This document shows positions 58,610 through 64,000 of a stretch of 64,000 nucleotides of DNA, in pieces. The DNA is from Streptomyces fragilis (GTDB lineage: Bacteria > Actinomycetota > Actinomycetes > Streptomycetales > Streptomycetaceae). The DNA lies in NCBI RefSeq assembly GCF_003112515.1, contig NZ_BEVZ01000006.1, positions 186,001 through 250,000 on the forward strand, in the 5' to 3' direction. Position numbers and translations under genes: made by a program. Within the stretch, counting starts at the first letter, position 1. Each line of letters opens with the position of its first letter. The notes beneath the pieces were generated by a model, which made no database searches, was not told the origin of the DNA, and saw only the letters and a list, made by a program, of their open reading frames with translations.

Positions 58610-58984
58610 ATGAACGATCTACAGGCCGCCCCCGCCCGTTTCAAGGACCTCTGTCTGGACGCCGTGGACCACCTGTCCCTCGCCGACTGGTGGTGCGCGG
58701 CACTCGGCTACGTGCGGCGCGGGTCGCCGGACGGCGCGGAGCCCCAGCCCGACTGGCCGGTGCCCATCGTCGACCCGGACGGCGCGGGCCCGTTGATCTG
58801 GATCAACCGGGTCCCCGAGCCCAAGACCACGAAGAACCGCATGCACCTCGACGTCACCGGCGACGTGGAACGCCTGCTGGCCCTTGGCGCCACCCTGCTG
58901 CGCCGCCCGGACGACGACGTCCACTGGCACGTCCTCGCCGACCCGGAGGGCAACGAGTTCTGCGTGTTCGCCCCCACCGCGTGA
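58610..58984 (+). CDS. VOC-superfamily (glyoxalase-like) protein
   Basis: 124 residues, one glyoxalase/VOC unit pair: DLCLDAVDHLSLADWWCAALGYV at the start, NRMHLDVTGDVERLLALGATLLR in the middle, and LADPEGNEFCVFAP at the end. Metal ligands of enzymatic VOC proteins would be the His of NRMHLD and the Glu of GNEFCVF; both are present. Such actinobacterial paralogs may be glyoxalases or fosfomycin-type resistance proteins. The ATG at 58610 is chosen over the TTG 12 bases upstream. It is convergent with another VOC gene, with 17-bp repeats between them. Confidence 0.78.
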   Translation: MNDLQAAPARFKDLCLDAVDHLSLADWWCAALGYVRRGSPDGAEPQPDWPVPIVDPDGAGPLIWINRVPEPKTTKNRMHLDVTGDVERLLALGATLLRRPDDDVHWHVLADPEGNEFCVFAPTA

Positions 58985-59024
58985 CGCCCTGACGCCCTGG
59001 ACCCTCCCGGGCGGGACCTCCCGG

Positions 59025-59125
59025 GAGGTCAGGACTCCCGAGGGGTCAGGACTCCCGAGGGGTCAGGACTCCCGAGGGGTCAGGACTCCCGAGGGGTCAG
59101 GACTCCCGAGGGGTCAGGATTCCCG
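59025..59125. repeat. 17-bp tandem repeat array (about six units) between two VOC genes
   Basis: AGGGGTCAGGACTCCCG repeats in exact phase at 59041, 59058, 59075, 59092 and (as AGGGGTCAGGATTCCCG) 59109, preceded by a partial unit from 59025. The last unit contains the stop codon of the minus-strand VOC gene, and the array repeats that gene's own ending (TCCCGGGAATCCTGA). Confidence 0.82.
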
Positions 59126-59488
59126 GGAGGTGTCGATGACGCAGAACCGGTTGCCGTCGGGGTCCTCCAGCACCACGAAGTCCGGGTCCTCGGGGTAGAG
59201 GTCCCAGTCGGTGCGGCGCGCGCCGAGGGACAGCAGCCGCTCCACCTCCGCGGCCTGGTCCCGGGCGTCGCCGGCGTACAGGTCCAGGTGGACCCGCGGG
59301 TGTGGCTGGACGGCCACGTCGCTGCGCATCAGGGCCAGTTGGGCTCCGGCCGTGCCATCGGCGGGCACCAGGACCGCCCAGGTCTCCTCGGGTTCCTCGC
59401 GCGGCACGTAGCCCAGCGCCTGTGTCCAGAAGGCGACGGCCCGCTCCACGTCCTCGACGCCCAGCACCAGTGATCCGATTCTCAGCAT
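59114..59488 (-). CDS. VOC-superfamily protein
   Basis: 124 residues. MLRIGSLVLGVEDVERAVAF is the first beta-alpha unit, PRVHLDLYAGDARDQAAEVE carries the His position, and VLEDPDGNRFCVIDT the end with the Asn/Arg-type position where enzymatic members have Glu. It is therefore possibly a non-metal or altered VOC protein. The ATG at 59488 has only a weak GGGGC upstream. The stop codon sits inside the tandem repeat array, so the coding end and the repeats are one unit. Confidence 0.78.
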   Translation of the reverse strand: MLRIGSLVLGVEDVERAVAFWTQALGYVPREEPEETWAVLVPADGTAGAQLALMRSDVAVQPHPRVHLDLYAGDARDQAAEVERLLSLGARRTDWDLYPEDPDFVVLEDPDGNRFCVIDTSRES

Positions 59489-59500
59489 GCCCCGCATTAT

Positions 59501-60661
59501 TCACACCGGGGGGTCCTCGGTCTCCTCCAGCGCCGCGGCGGCGGCCAGCAGGTCCGCCTCGTGGTCACGGCGCGCCACCAGCTGCAGTCCCACGGGCGCT
59601 CCGGAGGCCGTCAGCCCCGCCGGGATGCTGAGAGCGGGATGGCCGGTGATGTTGAACGCCCAGGTCAGGGCGACACTCAGGATGTCGCCCGGGCCCTCGT
59701 GGCCGTGCGGCGGGTTCGGGGTGGTGGGGGTCGCCAGCAGGTCGTGGTGCGTGAAGAGGGCGTCCACGGCACGGGTCAGCGCGCGGCGGAGCGGCTCGGC
59801 CGTTTCCGCGTCGCCGCCGCGCAGCGCGGTCCAGCACGGGGCGGGGTCGGGGATACGGACCTCGGCCTCACGCACCCGGACCGCCCCGGCCGCCGCGAGC
59901 CGGGCGAGCGCGGCCCGGGCCGTGCGGGCCACCTCCGGTGCGGTGTCGGCCAGGCCGAGGCCGGGTGACCACAGCGCCGCCAACGGCTGCCGCGGGGCAC
60001 GCGGCGCGCCGAACGCCGCCGTGCCGGTCAGGACGTCCAGCACGGCGGCGGCGTCCGCCACGCGACGGGTGAGCGGGCCGGGGGTGTTGAGCCCTGCCCG
60101 GTCCCGTGCGGGCAGTCTGCCGTTGGTGGGCTTGAGCCCGACGACGGAGCACCAGGCGGCGGGGATGCGGACGGAGCCGGCTCCGTCGCTGCCGGTGGCC
60201 AGCGGCACCATGCCCCGGGCGACGGCCGCCGCGGAGCCGGCGGAGGAGCCGCCGGGACTGCACTCCGGATCGTGCGGGTTCAAGGTGGGCCCGTGGGGGG
60301 TCGCGCCCCAGGTCTGCCAGGCGGTGCCGGGCCCGGGAGTGGAGGTGGCTCCCAGCGGTACGCAGCCGGCGGCGAGCAGCCGTGCGGTCTGGAAGGCGGC
60401 GGGTCCTTCGGTGGCCTTCACGCCGATCGGCACGCCGGCCAGCGGCAGCGACTCCCCGCCTGCCAGCCGCCGCTCCACCTCGGCGGCGGCCTCGGCGGCG
60501 CGGCGGGGCCAGAGCTCCCTGAACGCCCGGGTCCGCGCCTCCTCCCGCTCGACGCGGGCGAACGCGGCCCGCAGCACCTCGGCGGGGCGCAGTCGCCCGC
60601 CGCGCACCAGGGCGGCGATCCGCAGCGCCGACCAGTGCGGATACTGCTCGACGACGCTCAT
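59501..60661 (-). CDS. Compact amidase-signature enzyme
   Basis: 386 residues, 60-100 shorter than typical amidase-signature enzymes. Catalytic Lys82 (GVPIGVKATEGP), Ser139/Ser140 (PGGSSAGSAAAVARG) and nucleophile Ser163 (GSDGAGSVRIPA) are all present. Compared with the usual family, the segment between the Lys and the AGxVxLGKT block is much shorter, so RLLAAGCVPLGATS follows after about 8 residues. It should hydrolyse amides; the substrate is unknown. Its ATG overlaps the stop of the M20 gene by four bases (ATGA), so the two are an operon and probably act in sequence. Confidence 0.85.
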   Translation of the reverse strand: MSVVEQYPHWSALRIAALVRGGRLRPAEVLRAAFARVEREEARTRAFRELWPRRAAEAAAEVERRLAGGESLPLAGVPIGVKATEGPAAFQTARLLAAGCVPLGATSTPGPGTAWQTWGATPHGPTLNPHDPECSPGGSSAGSAAAVARGMVPLATGSDGAGSVRIPAAWCSVVGLKPTNGRLPARDRAGLNTPGPLTRRVADAAAVLDVLTGTAAFGAPRAPRQPLAALWSPGLGLADTAPEVARTARAALARLAAAGAVRVREAEVRIPDPAPCWTALRGGDAETAEPLRRALTRAVDALFTHHDLLATPTTPNPPHGHEGPGDILSVALTWAFNITGHPALSIPAGLTASGAPVGLQLVARRDHEADLLAAAAALEETEDPPV

Positions 60662-61815
60662 GCCGCGCCCAGCAGTTGGCGGACCGCCTGCCGGTACACG
60701 CGGTACACGCGCGGCAGTTCGGCGAGGTCGACGCACTCGTCCGCGCCGTGCAGCCCCCGGTACGGCAGCCCGAACCCGGCGGTGGCGCGAATGCCCTCCC
60801 CCGCCAGCAGGTTGCCGATGTTGGAGGGCCCTGCCACCTTCGCCCGTACCGCGAGCCCTTCTCCGGCGGCGGCGTCCAGCAGGGCGGCGGCGGGCTGCCG
60901 GTCGCGTTCCAGCCGGTAGGCCGGCCAGGCGGCGACCGCGTCCACGCCGGTGGGCCGCGGGCCGGGGACCGCGGCGTCGAAGGCGGTGACGACGCCGCGG
61001 ACGAGCCGTTCGGCCTCGGCCAGGCCGAAGCCGGGTGTGGTGCGCACGTCGACCTTGATCTCGCAGCGGTCCGGGACCATGGAGAAGCCCTCGCCGCCGC
61101 CGATCGCGGTCACGGTCAGCCGTGGCGGCAACGGCCAGTCGTCGCGGGGCAGTTCGGCCTCGTCCAGCATGCCCACCAGGCGCGCGGCCCGCGACACCGC
61201 GCCCACGGTCTCCCGCCGCGCACCCGAGTGACCGGCGGGCGCGTGCACGGTGAGCACGCAGCGCCACAGCCCTCGTCCGCCGACGACCACCTCGTCGAGC
61301 CCCGGGTAGCCGATCATCACGCCCGCCGGACGGACGGCGCCGGGGTCCGCGAGGTAGGCGCGGGCACCGCCGAAGCGGCCGGTGTGTTCGTCCACGTCGA
61401 GCAGCACGGCCAGGCCGCCGTGCAACTCCCGCGCCCGCGGGGCGATCTCGGCGGCCAGGTGGCAGAACACCGCCGCGGCCGTCTTGGAGTCCGCCGCTCC
61501 GCGTCCCCGCAGCATGCCGTCCACCACGTCCCCGGCGGCCGGCGGGAACGACCAGGCGCTCGCGTCGCCGAAGGGCGCGGTGTCCACGCAGGCGTCCAGC
61601 GTCCACCACCGGCCCGGCAGGCCGCCGGCGATCTCCACCAGCAGGCCCACCGTGGTCCCCTCCGGGTCCCGCAGGCGGCGGTGGGGGAGCCCGCGCCAGG
61701 CCAGCCAGCGCTCCAGCAGGGACAGCACCGGCCCGTAGTCGTCGATCCCGCCCCTGCTGGGCGTGCGGACCAACTCCCGCGCCAGGGCCACGACGGAGCC
61801 GACGACGTCGTCCAC
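60658..61815 (-). CDS. M20-family metallohydrolase with altered metal ligands
   Basis: 385 residues. The domain order fits M20 peptidases/deacylases: LDACVDTAP near residue 70, GRGAADSKTAAAVF, DVDEHTG, and a final GLHGADECVDLAEL. Normally the first metal His is in GHxD; here the block reads ACVD, so a Cys replaces it. The usual Glu-Glu pair (DEExG) reads DEHTG, so the second Glu is His. The Asp and the last His are kept. The GTG at 61815 has GGGAGGGG upstream. Substrate and metal are not predictable; the coupled amidase suggests peptide or acyl-amide turnover. Confidence 0.8.
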   Translation of the reverse strand: MDDVVGSVVALARELVRTPSRGGIDDYGPVLSLLERWLAWRGLPHRRLRDPEGTTVGLLVEIAGGLPGRWWTLDACVDTAPFGDASAWSFPPAAGDVVDGMLRGRGAADSKTAAAVFCHLAAEIAPRARELHGGLAVLLDVDEHTGRFGGARAYLADPGAVRPAGVMIGYPGLDEVVVGGRGLWRCVLTVHAPAGHSGARRETVGAVSRAARLVGMLDEAELPRDDWPLPPRLTVTAIGGGEGFSMVPDRCEIKVDVRTTPGFGLAEAERLVRGVVTAFDAAVPGPRPTGVDAVAAWPAYRLERDRQPAAALLDAAAGEGLAVRAKVAGPSNIGNLLAGEGIRATAGFGLPYRGLHGADECVDLAELPRVYRVYRQAVRQLLGAA

Positions 61816-61936
61816 GCCCTTCCCCTCCCGTTCTTCCTTCCACGGAAACAGCCGCACCACCGCACTGCCGCACGGGACAGCCGCACAGCACCGTACGCTG
61901 CCAACGACACGGGACGGTACGACGGAAGGGTGGACC

Positions 61937-62455
61937 ATGACTCACCCCTGGCGGGTGCGCCCGGAGGAGGAGACGGGAGCGGACGCGGCGGCTGTCCGCG
62001 CCGTCGACCTGGCGGCGTTCCCCACCGCCGAGGAGGCGGACCTGGTGGAGGCGCTGCGCGCCGACACGGAGGCGTGGTTCGGGGACCTGGCGCTGGTGGC
62101 CGAGGACGAGCGGGGGAAGGTCGTCGGCCATGCCGTGCTGACCCGCTGTCATGTGGGGGCGTCCCCGGCGCTGGCGCTGGCCCCGGTCGCGGTGCTGCCC
62201 GACCACCAGGGGCAGGGGGTGGGCGCGGTCCTGGTCCGGGCGGCGCTGGAGGCGGCCCGGGCGCGCGGTGAGCACCACGTGGTCGTGCTGGGACACCCCT
62301 CGTACTACCCGCGCTTCGGTTTCTCCCGGGCGTCCGTCCACGGCATCCGGGTGAGCTTCGACGTCCCCGACGAGGCGCTGATGGCCCTCACCCTGGACCG
62401 GTCCGTGCCGCTGCCGGCCGGGACGGTCCGCTACGCCGCGCCGTTCGGCGTCTGA
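61937..62455 (+). CDS. GNAT N-acetyltransferase (YhbS-like)
   Basis: 172 residues. The opening VRPEEETGADAAAVRAVDLAAFP, HAVLTRCHVG, VAVLPDHQGQGVGAVLVRAAL and HPSYYPRFGFSRA match the YhbS group of GNAT proteins. It should transfer an acetyl group to an unknown amine. GGAAGGG ends 6 bases before the ATG. Four 15-bp repeats follow the stop. It is divergent from the M20-amidase operon (121 bases apart). Confidence 0.87.
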   Translation: MTHPWRVRPEEETGADAAAVRAVDLAAFPTAEEADLVEALRADTEAWFGDLALVAEDERGKVVGHAVLTRCHVGASPALALAPVAVLPDHQGQGVGAVLVRAALEAARARGEHHVVVLGHPSYYPRFGFSRASVHGIRVSFDVPDEALMALTLDRSVPLPAGTVRYAAPFGV

Positions 62456-62465
62456 TCCGGTGTCC

Positions 62466-62525
62466 CGCCCACCGGCGGGCCGTCCATCGGCGGGCCCCGC
62501 ATCGGCGCGCCGCGCACCGGGAGGC
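62466..62525. repeat. Four 15-bp tandem repeats after the GNAT stop
   Basis: CGCCCACCGGCGGGC, CGTCCATCGGCGGGC, CCCGCATCGGCGCGC and CGCGCACCGGGAGGC follow each other in exact 15-base phase from 62466. Confidence 0.75.
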
Positions 62526-62565
62526 CCTCTTGCGTCGCCTTTCCCGCAGCGCCGAGGCTGAGGGC

Positions 62566-63525
62566 ATGGTGAGGACACGTACGGCCACGGACCGACCGGT
62601 GGAGATCGCCCCGGTCGCCGGCCACATAGGCGCGGAGGTCCACGGGGTCGATCTGGCGGACGAGCTGCCCGGTTCCACGGTCGCCGCGCTCCGCGCGGCG
62701 CTGCTGCGGCACAAGGTGCTGTTCTTCCGCGGTCAGCGGCTGGACCACGCCGCCCATGTGGCGCTGGCGAGGCGTTTCGGGGAGCCGGTGGTGCTGCCCC
62801 GTCGCGGGAGCGCCTCGCCGCCGGGTTTCCCTGAGGTGGAGACCACCGCGGACCGGCTGGAGCTGGGCGGCCGGTTCGGCATGGAGCACGAGGAGTGGCT
62901 GGACCGCCGCCGTCACAGCCTGCTGCGGGGCTGGCACTGCGACCACGGTGCCCGGGTCGACCCGCCGGCGGCGACGATCCTGCGCGCCGAGGAGGTGCCC
63001 CCGTTCGGCGGCGACACCACCTGGTCGAACCTGGCCGCCGCCTACGCCGGCCTGTCGGCGCCGGTGCGGGCGTTCGCCGACGGGCTGCGCGCCGAGCACC
63101 GGCTGGGCGTGGGGTACCAGCCGCGTCCCGGCGAGGACGCGTACGTCCGGCATCTGCTCGACCGGCAGGTGGCCTCCGTGCACCCGCTGGTCCGGGTCCA
63201 CCCGGAGTCCGGGGAACGGTCGCTGTTCGTCAACGGCTACTACCTGGAGCGGATCCAGGAGCTGTCACGCGCGGAGAGCGCGCGGGTCCTGGAGATGCTG
63301 CTGGAGCAGGCGGTGCGCCCCGAGTACACGGTGCGGTTCCGCTGGGAGCCCGGCAGCGTGGCGTTCTGGGACAACCGCTCGACGATCCATCTGGCGCCGG
63401 GCGACCACACCGTGGCGGGCGCGCCGCGGATCATGCACCGGGTGATGCTGGCCGGCGAGGTCCCGGTGGGCGCCGACGGGCGTGCCTCCGAGGCCCTGAC
63501 GGGCAGCGCGCCCGGCGTGTGGTGA
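62566..63525 (+). CDS. TauD/TfdA-family 2-oxoglutarate dioxygenase
   Basis: 319 residues. Iron ligands form the facial triad His124, Asp126 (GWHCDHG) and His291 (RIMHRVML). VLFFRGQRLDHAAHVALARR and NRSTIHLAPGDH are family blocks. It should couple 2-oxoglutarate and oxygen to hydroxylation or sulfonate cleavage; with no sulfur genes around, taurine is not proven as substrate. Start at ATG 62566 behind GAGGCTGAGGG; a TTG at 62530 would extend it. It is convergent with the YciO-like gene, with a hairpin between. Confidence 0.87.
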   Translation: MVRTRTATDRPVEIAPVAGHIGAEVHGVDLADELPGSTVAALRAALLRHKVLFFRGQRLDHAAHVALARRFGEPVVLPRRGSASPPGFPEVETTADRLELGGRFGMEHEEWLDRRRHSLLRGWHCDHGARVDPPAATILRAEEVPPFGGDTTWSNLAAAYAGLSAPVRAFADGLRAEHRLGVGYQPRPGEDAYVRHLLDRQVASVHPLVRVHPESGERSLFVNGYYLERIQELSRAESARVLEMLLEQAVRPEYTVRFRWEPGSVAFWDNRSTIHLAPGDHTVAGAPRIMHRVMLAGEVPVGADGRASEALTGSAPGVW

Positions 63526-63531
63526 GGGGGT

Positions 63532-63563
63532 GCGGGCCGCCGGACCGGGGCCCGGCGGCCCGC
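63532..63563. terminator. Bidirectional terminator between TauD-type and YciO-type genes
   Basis: GCGGGCCGCCGG (63532-63543) and CCGGCGGCCCGC (63552-63563) form a perfect 12-bp stem with an eight-base loop. Confidence 0.7.
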
Positions 63564-63570
63564 CCCGCGG

Positions 63571-64000
63571 TCACTCGAACGGGGTGGGGTCGCCCGCGCC
63601 GCGCCGCACGATCTCGGGAACGCCCTCGGAGAAGTCCACGACCGTGGTCGGCGTCGTGCCGCATTCGCCGGAGTCCAGGACCGCGTCGACCACGTGGTCG
63701 AGCCGCTCCTTGATCTCCCAGCCCATCGTCATCGGCTCCTCGTCGCCGGGCAGCAGCAGGGTGCTGGAGAGCAGCGGCTCCTCCAGCTCCTCCAGCAGCG
63801 CCCGGACCACGGGGTGCTCGGGGATGCGCACGCCCACGGTGCGCTTCTTGGGGTGGGCCAGCTTCCGGGGCACCTCCCGGGTGGCCGGCAGGATGAACGT
63901 GTACTGACCCGGCGTCGCGGCCTTCACGGACCGGAACACGTCGTTGTCGATCTGCGCGTACTGACCGAGCTGCGCGAAGTCGCGGCAGACCAGGGTGAAG
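63571..64000 (-). CDS. YciO/Sua5-family protein (5' end beyond the window)
   Basis: Only the last 143 codons are visible; the gene continues past the right edge. VKAATPGQYTFILPATREVP, KKRTVGVRIPEHPVV, LLSSTLLLPGDEEP and TTPTTVVDFSEGVPEIVRRG match the YciO branch of the Sua5/YrdC/YciO family, close to E. coli YciO in pattern. Sua5/YrdC make the threonylcarbamoyl-AMP used for tRNA t6A; the YciO branch is related but its role is less certain. Start, promoter and full length cannot be seen. Confidence 0.85.
   Translation of the reverse strand, partial: FTLVCRDFAQLGQYAQIDNDVFRSVKAATPGQYTFILPATREVPRKLAHPKKRTVGVRIPEHPVVRALLEELEEPLLSSTLLLPGDEEPMTMGWEIKERLDHVVDAVLDSGECGTTPTTVVDFSEGVPEIVRRGAGDPTPFE

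Overview
The window is high-G+C actinobacterial chromosome, almost certainly Streptomyces. Third codon positions are nearly all G or C, GTG starts are common, and several promoters place the -10 box only 6-7 bases before the start codon (leaderless mRNAs). The gene content also fits: a Tat-exported GH11-CBM2 xylanase, twin-arginine and Sec-exported hydrolases, a 481-residue GAPDH, and PadR and GlxA-type regulators. I see no rRNA, tRNA, CRISPR array, prophage or transposase. It reads as accessory/arm-like or peripheral-metabolism chromosome rather than one biosynthetic cluster.

Layout. 1-12.8 kb is mostly exported or membrane functions: a secreted TNT-domain NADase, two exported endonuclease/exonuclease/phosphatase proteins (one with a PHO-box-like element), a CstA-YbdD pair, the xylanase, a lone P450 and a class C beta-lactamase-like hydrolase. 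12.9-17.2 kb holds an orphan BtrH-type protein, an SGNH hydrolase, a maltokinase-cap protein and a winged-helix protein. 17.4-25.5 kb has a single-chain acyl-CoA carboxylase (BC-BCCP-CT), a triple-Nudix protein with a repeat-rich insertion, an aldehyde dehydrogenase relic and GAPDH. 25.7-33.8 kb has an SDR-DUF2867 protein, two PLP enzymes, an ABC exporter, a YihY protein and a CBS protein. 33.9-41.5 kb has an exported SGNH lipase, redox genes (a flavin disulfide reductase divergent from thioredoxin, the latter followed by a PemK-like gene), an APC permease and a GlxA-type regulator. 41.6-51.1 kb has a frameshifted acetyltransferase, a crotonase, a PadR-MFS pair, a truncated alpha/beta hydrolase, a split transketolase and an ADP-ribosylglycohydrolase. 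51.2-55.9 kb is a two-component system followed by an exported hydrolase and a membrane acyltransferase. 56-64 kb has further hydrolases, an amidase-M20 couple, acetyltransferases, a TauD-type dioxygenase and a YciO-like protein cut by the right edge.

The most unusual structure is not a gene family. Short G+C-rich tandem repeats of 14-19 bp recur directly downstream of stop codons (29.9, 38.2, 41.5, 43.6, 48.3, 59.0 and 62.5 kb), and there is a 120-bp-offset duplication at 16.0 kb. In at least two cases (38.2 and 59.1 kb) the unit looks like a copy of the adjacent gene's own last bases including its stop codon. Other decay marks are the ALDH relic, a C7 frameshift in an acetyltransferase, and a PadR gene and a hydrolase gene that have both lost their 5' ends at one shared head-to-head junction near 45.5 kb.

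Starts were chosen from visible Shine-Dalgarno or leaderless promoter signals. Functions rest on motifs read by eye; no database search was run.
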